This document shows, one piece after another, positions 10,126-20,505 of a stretch of DNA of 43,596 nucleotides. The position numbers and the translations under genes were made by a program. Source of the DNA: Chara braunii. Lineage: Eukaryota; Streptophyta; Charophyceae; Charales; Characeae. Numbering within the stretch: position 1 is the first letter of the stretch; the number at the start of each line of letters is the position of its first letter. The DNA lies in NCBI GenBank assembly GCA_003427395.1, contig BFEA01000115.1:213598-257193 (forward strand), in the 5' to 3' direction. The notes beneath the pieces are model-generated. The model did no database searches. It saw only the letters and a program-made list of their open reading frames with translations, and was not told where the DNA came from.

Positions 10126-12335
10126 CGGGGGATAACGTAGTAGGGGTTTTTTGATATGGCGAGTCAGCCGGTGGGGTTAGATTTTGCGATGGATTGGTAG
10201 GCTGAACAGGAGAAGAGAAAGGAAGTGCGATAAGCCATGGCAGGAGGGAGAGATGAAGGGAGTGAAGGTTAGTTTAACCGGTCGTTCCCTGACTGTTTTT
10301 GACGAATGAAGGAGCTATCTGGGGGTTTGAGCGCCGGGCGAATCTGACTGTGGCGTCAGATTAGTGAGAGGGTTAGTAGAATGAGAGTTAGAAAGATAAG
10401 GGGGTGCGCGGAGTAATGACGGGAGGAGAGCGGGGGAGAATAAGGAAATGACTATCCCCCTCGTTTCTAACTCGATTCAGACGGGGGAAAGCTCGATCTT
10501 GACGTTTTTTTTTTATGGGGCGAAATGCGCTGTGATGTTAGTTTCTTGTGTCAGTAGCTTAGCTTTTGAGTTTCGACAGGTAGAGGTTGTGCCCGGGGGA
10601 TTAGTTGGCTGTGCATAAATACGGAGTGAATCTACCCGTGTTTGGGGAGTAGATTCATTCTGATTTGGACTGTTCGATCGAGGGAGGTAAAGTGAAGCCA
10701 GCCGAGTGGTATGAAAGAGAGAGAAGAAGACTTCGAGGCAATGAAGAAGAGAAAGAGTTGAGCTACGCAGGTTTTCTTGTGGAATCTGTGATTTTTGAAA
10801 CTTTGAATGAGCCTGGCCAGACAGTCTGGCCAGATACGTTGAGGACGATGAAGACGTGGGGAGGTGCCTAGTCCTGTTTATAGTTGGGTTAGCAAGCTGG
10901 CATTCCAGGCTATGTTCGAGTTGTGTATTCTGTCTGCCGTCCAGCAGGCCTGGTCGCGCGATGATTCCACGTTCGACGGGTGGGCTGGTTTAGTGTGATG
11001 TGCCTCCTTGCGTTATAGAGAAGAAAGCATGCCTGGCCGAGCTGGAGCTGAAGGCTGTGGATGACAGGCGATGTACTTACCCACGATGAAATCGACAGTG
11101 AGTCTCACCCTTGCTTATCGGTGAGGGGTAGATGACGGACTAGTCGGGGAAATGCACTTGACTGGAACTGGTGGTTTGCATCAGGGAGGCGGTACACCCT
11201 TTCAAGCATTGTTGGAAGAACCATCTGGTCTGGCTCGTCTGGCTGAGGGAGAGTAATTTACCGGCGAAGGTGCCTGGCCCGGCGGTTTGTTGCCGAGGAC
11301 TTGGAACGGGTAAGGTTGGGGAGCAAAGAGATCGCTCGCTGACCAGGTGCACTGCGAGGGCGGACAGACGTGAGACAAGCTGCAAAGTGCGGGCTTACCT
11401 GTTGGCTAGTATGTTGCTTGTCCCATCAGCCGGAGAAACAAGAAGACCGGTTGTGGAGACTGTAGGTTTGTCGGCCGACAGAAAAGTTGACCAGCCTGTT
11501 GCAGCGAAGTTACGAGGAGCGAGCCGTGGGATTGGAGGCTTGCCCGCAGGTTTACGCTCTGCCTATAGCACTAAGCGGCGCAACAACAGGTTGGCCGCGA
11601 GTAGGCTTTGCTACCGGCCGGTGCGTTGACCATCTTGCGGTGCAGAGTGGCAAAAGGGAGCCTCGTGAGTACAAGCTTGTCCATTGTTAATGCGTTTGGA
11701 GTGGCGAACTCGAAGGAAACGCGGAGTTTTGGATAGAGGGACCTGGTTGAGGGTGGGAGGACCACCTGGGAGCCAATGTGGAGAACCCAACAGGGATTAG
11801 CCGGCCTGACTGCAGACTTCTAGCCGCCATTGCGGGGCCCTCAGGCGATCCAACATTACGAGGCCCTCTCTTACGAGACTGAGAGCACCATTCTTGGATC
11901 TGAGAGTCTCTAGTTTCTATTTCTATTCTTTCTAACTCTCAGTCTAGTCCTGGTTACGAGAGGAAGGCGGCAGGCGGGATTGCAATCCGTAGGTCCGCGT
12001 CAAGACTCTGTGGGGAGTCCACCCACTGATTGCGGGAGCTCTGCCGCAACTCAAGAGGAGTTATGGAGGCAGGGAACCATCAGGTAAACCACCTCATCTG
12101 TATAACCCACTACTACCCATGTTTGCCTATCTCCTTGTAGTATGATTGCGGTATGCGTATGTTGTCCCTATGGTTATTGTTTTCTCTTCAGGACCTAATC
12201 AGATTGAATGGAAAGAATGCGTGAGAGTGAAGCTTAAGTTTCATCTATGTTTTGACTGAAAGTAGACTAAGGATGAACTGGGGGAAGGTGGGAGGAAGAC
12301 AGTTTTGCATGTGTTTTAGAAGGGTCAACCAAAGC

Positions 12336-13085
12336 CTGAGCATTGTTTCTACTGTGAATGACTCAGTGCTACGTTTATTTGGATGTTTTCTGAAGGACCA
12401 GACATTGTTTCTACTGTGAATGACCTCTTTGTTATGTTTATCTAGTTATTTTTTGAAGGACCAGACATTGTTTCTACCGTGAATGGTCTGGTTGCTATGT
12501 TTATCTAGTTGTTTTCTGGAGGACCAGGCATTGTTTCTACTGTGAATGACCTGTCTACTCTAGTTAACTTAGAGGGTTTGCCTGATTGAAGGGGTTTAAA
12601 TTCTTGTTTATTCTGAGGGAGGATTTTTGGTCTAAGGCTAAGCATTGTTTCCATGGTGAATGGTTTAGCCTGAAAACCACGCACATAAATTAAACTCAGT
12701 ATAAAGGAAAGTACTTTATGTATATTTGCATGTGAACTGACAGCTGGACATTGTTTCTACTGTGAATGGTCCAGCGTTAAGCCATACCATTAAAAAGAGA
12801 AAAGAGAAAATACAGAGTATAAGTGAAAATAGTTTGGGCAAGCTGAAAATTGTTTCTATTGTGAAGGGTTCAGTCCCCTGCCCATATTTGCCTTTTCTTT
12901 TGAAAACAAAGTCAGAGAAGTATTAAATCTTTGGATATTAAACAGCTCAGGGCGACTAGACATTGTTTCCATGGCGAATGACCTAGTCATCTGCCCAAAA
13001 GAAGAGAGAAGTAGTTGTGCAACCTGTTCGTGTATATCACAAAGACAAGCTGGACATTGTTTCCATGACGAATGATCCAGCTCTA
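12336..13085 (+). repeat. Hairpin array, tip type 1 (9 units)
   Basis: Nine copies of a 20-base tip close to CATTGTTTCTACTGTGAATG start at 12341, 12403, 12466, 12529, 12643, 12749, 12848, 12961 and 13055. CATT and AATG at its ends are themselves complementary. In eight of nine the flanks extend the pairing with different sequences: CTGAG/CTCAG, CCAGAC/GTCTGG, CAGG/CCTG, AGGCTAA/TTAGCCT, GCTGGAC/GTCCAGC, CTGAA/TTCAG, GACTAG/CTAGTC, AGCTGGA/TCCAGCT. Spacing is irregular (about 60-115 bp) and spacers differ. Several spacers align with those of the Element 2 array at 25595-26415. Confidence 0.92.
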
Positions 13086-13374
13086 TGTCTTATGTAAGAT
13101 GGGTATAAGGATTCAACAACTTGAAGATTCACGAACTATTTATATAAAATGAACTTGGGATGGTGAAAGTACTTACATTCGTGGTTTGGTTTGCATGTGA
13201 CTGGATGGGATGACTAGTTTTGTTTGGGTTTCAGTTTTATAGGTAGGTGCTTTAGTTGCTCGCCACGTGCTAGAGCCATAGGAGTTAGTGTCAATGCCTG
13301 CATTTTCTGTAATAACCTTTTTTTATTTAGGTTAATTTTTGCATTTTCTAAGATATTTTCTTATATTTGGCTTT

Positions 13375-14215
13375 GTATAAATCTTGGCAAGCTACTTTCT
13401 CTACGGGAAGCGCTGTCGAAATTTCTACAAATCCAAGGAGTTAGTTGAATTTTGACTTGTCAAAAGTTCAACTTTGTATTTTCTCATATCTGACTTAGTT
13501 AAAATATGGGAAGTCTCCTTTTCTAAAAGGAGTGCTGCCCAAATTTTTTGCTAATTTAGGGAGTTAAACAAAATTGAATTTTGGGAAGCCAGTTACTTTC
13601 AAAATCTGAACTTAGCCTTGTATAAATTTTGGAATAACACTTTTCTAGAGGGAGTGCTGCCGAAATTTCTACAAAATTAAGGAATTAGTTAAATTCAGTC
13701 TACAGTTGAGCTCGAGCTGTTGTTCGAGTTCATATCTGACTTAGTATAAATCTGGGAAGTCTCCCTTTCTAAAGTGAGTGCTGCCCAAATTTCTACTAAT
13801 TCAGAGAGTTAGACAAAATTTGACTTTCCAGAGTAGAGATTATTTCTGTTTTTTTATCTGACTTAGTATAAATCTGGGAAGTCTCCCTTTCTAAAGGGAN
13901 NNNNNNNNNNNNNNNNNNNNNNNNNNNNNNNNNNNNNNNNNNNNNNNNNNNNNNNNNNNNNNNNNNNNNNNNNNNNNNNNNNNNNNNNNNNNNNCTTAGT
14001 ATAAATCTGGGAAGTCTCCCTTTCTAAAGGGAGTGCTGCCCAAATTTCTACTAATTCATAGAGTTAGACAAAATTTGACTTTCCAGAGTTAGAGATTATT
14101 TCTGCATTCATATTTGAGCTTATACAAATTCTGGAAAGACACTTTTCCTACGGGAAGCGCTGCCGAAATTTTCTTAGTTTAGAGGAGATAGACTATATTT
14201 TGACAGGTGGCGATT
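13375..14215 (+). repeat. About 122-bp two-helix tandem array (7 units)
   Basis: Units begin near 13375, 13498, 13620, 13745, 13867, 14000 and 14122. Each holds an outer helix (such as AAATCTGGG with CCCAAATTT), an inner helix (such as CTCCCTT/AAGGGAG with loop TCTA) and the conserved GTGCTGCC or GCGCTGCC between them. Other units change both sides of the inner helix together, for example CTTTTCC with GGGAAG. Element 2 has only three units. The assembly gap lies inside the array. Confidence 0.88.
13900..13994. other. Assembly gap (95 Ns)
   Basis: An unresolved run of N inside the tandem two-helix array. The sequence on both sides is the same unit, so the true number of units is unknown and the LTR length is approximate. 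Confidence 0.98.
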
Positions 14216-14439
14216 CAGGCGACCCGCCCAGAATAGAGGAGATTCCGCAGTTGGTCTACCTTTAGCTTTAGCACTGACTTAAAAGTAGACTTAAGTTTAA
14301 CTTATAGGGAGATTTTGAGTGAGGATGTATTATGAAGTTGTATTCTCCATACTCTTATGATCTTAGCTTGGGGATTGGTCTGCCGTGTGTTACAGGTCTT
14401 TTTTATCATTTGATTCAAGTTCAGGGCTAGATCCAGCTT

Positions 14440-14478
14440 GATCCTTTGAGGATCACTTTCTGTTATCACTGATAACAG
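14440..14478 (+). other. Conserved twin hairpins in LTR
   Basis: GATCCT-TTG-AGGATC (14440-14454) is followed by CTGTTATC-ACT-GATAACAG (14460-14478). Both recur in Element 2 (27265-27279 and 27285-27303), where the first loop is ATG and the stems are intact. Conservation of both perfect stems in otherwise diverged LTRs suggests a structural role. Confidence 0.8.
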
Positions 14479-15009
14479 GTCGGTTGCCGATTCGTCGGTC
14501 TACGACTCAATTTTCAACTTTCTCTCTACACTCAACCTAAAGGGCTTTACCCTGGTGATTTCGTTGTTTTATTAAGGTTTCACCCGATTTTTTATTGAAT
14601 GGTCATTCAACAAAGGTGCTGAGTATTTAATTAAGATTGGTTGGACAGGAGGTTTGGGGCTTGCATGGCTAAAACAAGGGGTATGAGTGTCGAAGATGGT
14701 AGGGGTTGACTCCGTGTAGCGCGTGGGCTGTTGATTTGACTCGTTGATGTGATTGCAGGTATGGTTGTGGTTCAGACTCTGGTTGTGATTGTCAGCGATT
14801 ACATACTTATGTAGCTGAAAGGAGCCCCACTGTGACTGTGAGAAGTGATCGTCCTACATAACTAATCCTTATATATTTATAAGTGCCCTGAGTATTCGAG
14901 AGGCCTACTGCAGTTGTGCATAAGGGTTAACCGGATTATGGCTTGATAGGAAAGGAAGACCCTCTGTTATCTTTTACTCTTTGGAGTTTTTATAGTTGGA
15001 TGTTATAGT

Positions 15010-15240
15010 CCGTGACAGCCGTCAAAGTCAAACCCCTTGATGTTCGACCGCCACGACAGCTTAAAGTTGTCTTCTCAACCCCTCTGCACAGGATGCAGAA
15101 GAGGGTGTAGTATTCAACCGCGCATGGCGGTTGTCCAGCGTCGAGAGATTAACCCTCAAGGCGCGTGTCAGCCGACACTTGAGTGTCGAACGCGACCCTC
15201 GAGATTAACGAGGGCCGCGTAAGTATGGGTACTACATAGT
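15010..15240 (+). other. Highly conserved structured block near LTR end
   Basis: This block is among the best-conserved parts of the two LTRs (counterpart about 28580-28810). It contains several hairpins: CCTCTGCA/TGCAGAAGAGG, AACCGC-GCATG-GCGGTT, CGACACT-TG-AGTGTCG and CCCTCG-AGATTAA-CGAGGG. In Element 2 one stem keeps pairing through a G-T wobble and others are partly lost. The position, about 0.7-0.9 kb before the PBS, is where a 5' leader RNA would lie; a packaging or translation-control role is inference. Confidence 0.7.
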
Positions 15241-15724
15241 ACGCCATTGTCGTGACTGTCTGCGTACGCTTGCATTGCGAGTCCATATGAGTTAGCCCTG
15301 CGTCCGGACGGTTTTATACCGAGTCTCGCGCGCAACACCTATTCGATTTCCGCATTAGAAAGTTATGGGTCGGCTACCGAGCGGCTAGGAGCGTTGTCGC
15401 GTTGTTTTGTGTTATGTCGTTTCGTGTGTGTGTGTGTGTGTTGTCGTTTTGTGTTTGTTAGAATGGTGTGCGCGTTGTGTGTGGGATGCATCCTAGTCGA
15501 CTTACCACAAACCGCGCTTGGAACTTCAGCCCCCCAAGATGTCGGCTGGTGTGCGGGTTCGATAGAGGCGTACTCCTGCGCGTACCCCCTATGCTACAGC
15601 GAACGAGAAACGCCCTCGTCTGGTCCACCTCTGCAATTGCAACTGATTAGCTTTCGTACTGTGGACTGGTAGCTCGACGGGGATACGCCCACCGAAGGGA
15701 GGTGACAACTCCCGTAAGGTGTAG

Positions 15725-16210
15725 GTAAGTCGTGCCTCGCGTAGGCCCTATCCTGTCGTAGGGGCTCGCGAGAGGTATGGCTGGCGCACTCGGCCGAAGC
15801 GGCCTAAGGAAGCTCCATTTGTGTGTTCGAGACGAGGTTGGTCAAACTCCTGTGTGACGCGGCCGAGAGGGTCTTGTGCTGCCCTGGTGCGGTGCCGGAC
15901 TGATGCGCTCGACAGGTGGCGCCGTTGCCGGGGATAACGGATAGCCTACCGCTGTCTCTGGTGGAACAACGTCCGGGTATGGGAAGTGAATGAGAAAAGG
16001 CATAAAGGAAGGATGAGAAAGTAAGGAAAGATAATGAATGACTAAGTATAGGTGAGAAAATTTACCTACCTGAGTAAGGAAAGGTATGAAGGACGGACGT
16101 GTAGCATTGGGTAAAGGTACGTAGTAAGAGATAGGTAGGACGGATGGAATAGACCGGTCAAGGTGCGATGCTGAATAAAAGAAGTAAGCTTGTTTTTTCT
16201 TTCTTATCAG
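15725..16210 (+). promoter_or_regulatory. Putative leader intron spanning LTR end and PBS
   Basis: A consensus splice donor AG|GTAAGT has its GT at 15725, inside the LTR. A strong acceptor, TTTTTTCTTTCTTATCAG, ends at 16210, 27 bp before the gag ATG. Element 2 has the same arrangement (29288-29860). The sequence between PBS and acceptor is poorly conserved, as expected of an intron, whereas the donor region is well conserved. Splicing would remove the LTR end and the PBS from gag mRNA. Only RNA evidence could prove it. Confidence 0.6.
15917..15935 (+). other. Primer-binding site for tRNA-Asp
   Basis: TGGCGCCGTTGCCGGGGAT, two bases after the LTR end, is complementary over 19 nt to the 3' end (with CCA) of plant tRNA-Asp(GTC) as I recall it. 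The same PBS type is known from Athila-like gypsy elements. The identical site in Element 2 is at 29479-29497. It fixes the right edge of the LTR. Confidence 0.9.
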
Positions 16211-16237
16211 CAAACTTAAAGGGAAAAGTCTGTCTAG

Positions 16238-18400
16238 ATGTTGCAGGGCGACGACGCATCGGGTGGTCCCAAGAAGGGCCTTACGCTCGATGACCTCATT
16301 GCGGCCATTGACCGACATGAAAGGAACCCGAGCAATATCCCTAAAGTCGATACCTTCCACTTTTGTGGGGAGAGGGTTTCAGAATGGCTAGAGCGGGTGG
16401 AACAAGATTTGGTCGGGCGGTCGGACGTTGTAAAGTTCCAACGCATTCTTCAGTATGTCCTCCACAACTACCACCAGGAAGTGAAAAAAGTCATAGATGC
16501 GGCCCAAGGTAGCTGGGAGAGGTTCAAGGAGGGGATGCAGAGGAAATACCGCCTGGGAGACGGGCTATTGACTACCGCGGACCTTGAGGCGATGTGCAAA
16601 GAGGATTTTACGACGATAGGGGCCTTTGTTCAAAAATTTAAGAAGAGGGCGCGAAGGTCCATGGGCTTTCGGAGGAAGCACAGTGCGCCATTTTTCTAGG
16701 GTTACTCACGACATCGGAGGTCGTCGAGTTGACGAGGCATGGAGGAGGTAGCACCAAGCTCACCTGGGCCACCATTGACAGAGGGGTGGAAGTTGGGTGT
16801 TTGGACCAGGTGGAGCAACGTCAGATACGCCTGCAAAGGCAGAAGAGAAAGGAAAGGGATGCGACCGCTTCTGGGACCCTGGGGTTAACAAGGATTGTTA
16901 CAGACGTATTGGCACAGCTGGGGTATGCGACAGAGCCGGTGGTGCAAAGGAGGGTAGTAACAGTTGTCCAAGTGAAAGGAACGGAGCCGGTGATAGAGAA
17001 GGCTGTTCAGGAGGAGCTCTGGGAAGAGGAAGAGCCGGTGCCGCAGCGCCTGATGAAGGTCCAACGCAAAGTGCGTAACTTGGACCAGGGCGGACAGGGA
17101 TCAGGAAAAGCGCAGGCGCCTCAGGCCTTGACGGCAACCCCTTTAAATGTGGTGGCTCCATCATCTAGTACGGGCCCCTCGCAAGGAGGGGCACCCTCCT
17201 ATGGACAGTGGCCCTGGCCGGTGATCAATGCAATTATGCCATGGGGAAGCCCACCGCTAGTAGCCGGACTGCAAGCGAGTATGCCGCCACCCATCTACCC
17301 CGCAGCCCAGGCCCAGCCTGTGGCCCCGCCGCCGTCACCCGCTCCCAATTCACAGGGAAGCATGGTTGGAGGTGGGAACCAGGGCAGGGCAATCAAGGCA
17401 ACGGAGGGAGGGGTGGAGGAAGGGGGCGAAGCAGGGATGGCAGAGGAAGGCAATGGAATGGTCAAGGCCAGGGGTACCAAGGCTAGGGGAATCAAGGCCA
17501 GGGGTACCAAGGCCAGGGGTATCAAGGCCAAGGGAATCAAGGCCAGGGATACCAAGGTTAGGGGTACCAAAACCAAGGGAATCAAGGCCAGGGGTACCAA
17601 GGCCAAGGGTATCAAGGCCAGGGGGATCAGGGAAGTTAGGGGTCTGGAAGACTCCGTTTTGACTGGAGGACGACCATCTGCCAACATTGTGACCAACAGG
17701 GCCACACTATAAGGTTCTGTAATATAAGGCGGGAAGACGAGAGGAGCGGGCTGATTTCCTCCACTATAGATGAGAACGTCTACGATCAGTTTGGGGAGGC
17801 GATTGACAGAAGGCTTGGAGGGGTGAGGGCGGAAGCCCAACAAAGGGCGGCAGCTGGGCCGCCACCCCCTGCCATGTTCAGGCTATGGCAGAAGAAGAAA
17901 GGACCGTTGGTGGGGATAGGGGAATTCAGGTTATGGCAGGAAAAGGAAGAACCACCGATTGGGGTAGAGGAAGTGGGAAACGATGAGGAAGTGACTCAAG
18001 GGTCACGAGGAGGAAGTAAGGGGGAAGAACCCATAATAATTGAGTCAGATGACGAAAATGAGGAAGAAAGGATGGAACCTCCGTCAGTCTTGTTGGGGAA
18101 AGTGGAGGACCTGCTGGATAAGATGGGGAGGTACCAATAGAAGTTGGTGGGCATCTGCGAGGAAGTGAGGAAATGGAAGTCTAGCATCCCCAAGGTGTTT
18201 CTCTATGACTCCGGTTCGGAGTCAGCGCCCGGGCGACCCGGAGTAAATGTGGTGGGATCGTGCCCACAATCAGGGATGATGGGGAGACCCCTCACTCCGC
18301 AAGCCCGTCTGGCGCAGGCAGCACGAACGAGAAATTAAGCCAGAGCCAGGACCAGCCAAGAACCTCCGAGGAGGGAGCAGGAGCCAGGAAAAATAAAGGA
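16238..18400 (+). pseudogene. gag: Element 1 gag (capsid, Gly-rich, CCHC knuckle)
   Basis: The start ATG at 16238 follows the putative splice acceptor, and an in-frame stop lies immediately upstream. The capsid-like part (16238 to about 16700, with PKVDTFHF, VSEWLERVEQ and QRKYRLGDGLL) matches Element 2 gag residue by residue until a frameshift at about 16660. The frame resumes at about 16729. A Gln/Gly-rich repeat built on GYQGQGNQGQ follows in a different frame (about 17370-17650), interrupted by TAG codons that replace CAG. Next comes a CCHC zinc knuckle CQHCDQQGHTIRFC (17679-17720), then an acidic spacer with further stops at 18138 and 18336. Gag forms the particle and binds genomic RNA. 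This copy is dead. Confidence 0.88.
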
Positions 18401-18404
18401 GGCC

Positions 18405-19472
18405 GTGGAAGTGGAGGATGACGATGATGAAGAGGAAGAAGACGAGAGGCTGTGCCGAGAAGAGGATCAGAGGGCGGAGCAACGGGCAAGGAAAAAGGGA
18501 GCCATGGGAGAGGTCGAGTCGATCGTGCGCGACGGACCGCCCAAAAGGAAGAAGTATGCGGTTCGGTTGGAGGAGGGGTTTGACGTGGAGAAAGTGATCG
18601 ACCGGCTGCTAGAAGGGCATAATGAGCTCATGACCCTGAAGGAATTCCTAGCGTCGGCCACGCGGCTCCGCGTTGAACTAAAGGGGAGATTGTCGCGGCG
18701 CCTGGTGCCCAATGTCCATCTGGGTACGATCCTGCCCAAGGAGGCTGAGTGGGCGGAGTCGGGTACGAAAATGGACAGGAAGTGTGTAGCCTGCGACACG
18801 GTGGATCTGGTAGTAAAGGGCTCCAAGTGTGCGGCAATGGTGGACACCGGGGCTGAAATGAACATTATTCGGGAAGCAGACGCAATCAAATTCGGGCTGG
18901 ATATAGACCGTTCTGACTGCGGTATTCTGCACGAAGCCAGCTGCAAGGCCGTATTTTGTGGGACAGCCTTGAATGTACTCATCAAGGTTGGAAAGGTGAA
19001 GGTCAGGGCTTGCTTCTTCATCATGCCGGACGTGGATCACGAAATCCTCCTAGGGAGGTCATTCCTAAGCAGGACGGAGACCGTGATATTTAATAAGCAT
19101 GACGGGACGTTAATCCTCCTCTTATGCGACCCTGCCTGCGGAAATTACGAAATAATTACCTGCAGAAACACAGGGCCAAGGAGTGTAAGGAACCGACCCA
19201 ATCCAGGATCGTTCATGATAGAAGAGTCGGAAGGTGAGCGCCGGAGGCTCCGGGCAGAGCCCGAAGCAGGAGAGAGGGTGGAAGCATTTTCCCTCAGCCT
19301 GTCGGACGTAGGGAAGGCCATGGACTTGGTGGCTGCGCATGAGATGGCAGATCCGGATGCCATCCAGGCCTTGAGAGAGCAGGTTCTGGAATTCCCCAAG
19401 GTAGGTTGGAGCTGGTATATCGGCTTCCGGACAGCGGAAGGAACCCCATATCAGCGCAAGCACAATCTGTGA
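18405..19472 (+). pseudogene. pro: Element 1 aspartic protease region
   Basis: A single open frame of 355 codons continues the acidic gag spacer (DDDDEEEEDERL). It then contains a retropepsin: MVDTGAEMNII with the catalytic DTGA at 18843-18854, and EILLGRSFL about 60 residues later, the second conserved protease motif. The paired Cys residues CVAC just before it are also present in Element 2. The enzyme would cleave the Gag-Pol polyprotein. The frame ends with a shift at about 19472, before the RT. Homologous to 32127-32963. Confidence 0.88.
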
Positions 19473-19474
19473 GT

Positions 19475-20505
19475 CGACCTTTTTTAGGGGACGACTGAAG
19501 CAGGGTTCCCAAAGGCGGTACAAGACGGTAGACAAGAAGTGCCGCCCGGTTCTCGTCCTCGTTAGAGAGGACGAGGAAGCATATTACGAGAGGGAACGAG
19601 GGTTGATACGACGAATGAGGGAGAGTGCTTTAGCAGGACCATGTCGTATCAACGAAGGGAATGAAGGGGAGTTGATTATAGGGGAGCCCGACTTCCTATT
19701 GCCTCAGGAGCGAGCATTGATGGTGGAGTTGATGAAGAAGAGGCATCGCGCCTATGCGTTTAGCGACGAGGAACGTGGCAGGCTGGATGTGGACAAGATA
19801 CCTATGATCCGCATCCACACCGTGCCACATGAGCCTTGGAATATGAGAGGGGCGTGGTATCCTAATCCTGATGAGGAAAAGAAGGTGGTGGATTACCTCG
19901 ACGGCAAGATACGTACGCACGTTGCCGACTATTCGAGTGGACCGTATGCGTCCCCATGGTTCTGCTTCATCAAGCCTAACGGGACGCTGCGGTGGGTGCA
20001 AGATTTGGAGAGGCTGAATGTGGTGACCGTGCGGGATGCTGGAGGATTGCCCAATGCAGACGCGCTGTCAGAATCCTGTGCTGGAAAGCCTATAATCTCA
20101 CTTATAGACCTTTACTCAGGATATGATCAGTTCCCAGTCTACCTGCCGGACAGGCCTGTGACGGCTATGCACACGCCGCGAGGGCTAATCCACATGAACG
20201 TGGCCCCACAAGGATGGACCAATGCGGTAGCAATGTTCCAACGGGCCATGATTCGGGCTATACAATCAGTCAACCCTCATATCACACACCTATACATCGA
20301 TGATTTGGCGGTGAAGGGGCCGACGGTGAAAGAAAGTGACGAAGTCTTACCAGGGGTAAGACGTTTTGTTTGGAAGCTCATTCAGAACCTCGAAAAAGTC
20401 CTGAGCCTGCTCGAGGAGCATAGCCTCACGGCAAGCGAGGCCAAATCCAAACACTGCATGAGGGAAGCGACTATCTTGGGGTTCGTCTGCAGCGAGAAGG
20501 GCTGA
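19475..20505 (+). pseudogene. pol: Element 1 reverse transcriptase
   Basis: The frame starts just after the protease frameshift (STFFRGRLKQG...) and runs to a TGA at 20503, where Element 2 has CGG. RT motifs in order: SPWFCFIKPNGTLRWVQDL, SLIDLYSGYDQ with the first catalytic Asp, PQGWTNAVAMFQ, and YIDDL (YIDD at 20293-20304) with the catalytic pair, then ILGFVC of the thumb. The RT copies element RNA into cDNA. The sequence belongs to the Ty3/gypsy RT family. The variant DLAVKGP after YIDD recalls fungal-type elements more than land-plant chromoviruses (impression from memory). Confidence 0.92.

Larger units (their letters stand above)
7941..15914 (+). repeat. Element 1 5' LTR, about 7.97 kb
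   Basis: It starts with TGTCGGTGCGAATA, matching the starts at 22131 and 41660, and ends with CGACA two bases before the PBS. TGTCG and CGACA form a perfect 5-bp terminal inverted repeat of the TG..CA type. Internal order, each block having a counterpart in Element 2: GC-rich first third, hairpin at 10102-10125, conserved block about 11828-12090, hairpin array (12336-13085), two-helix array (13375-14215, with 95 Ns), conserved hairpins (14440-14478) and a structured block (15010-15240). No protein-coding region is convincing. The length is far above the usual LTR range and is inferred from the TIR and PBS positions. Confidence 0.85.

Noticed and set aside
12336-13085. CRISPR-like appearance (repeats with variable spacers)
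   Set aside because: Spacing is irregular, repeats are imperfect hairpin tips inside a eukaryotic LTR, and no cas gene is near.
15661-15700. TGGTAGCTCG as the primer-binding site
   Set aside because: It begins TGG but does not match any tRNA 3' end I know over more than a few bases, and is not next to a CA LTR end; the tRNA-Asp match at 15917 is decisive.
16797-17662. Alternative frames over the gag Gly-rich region (for example Gly-Val-Pro-Arg and Lys-Ala-Arg-Gly repeats)
   Set aside because: Shadow frames of the QGYQGQ repeat; the frame that continues into the CCHC knuckle is the genuine one.
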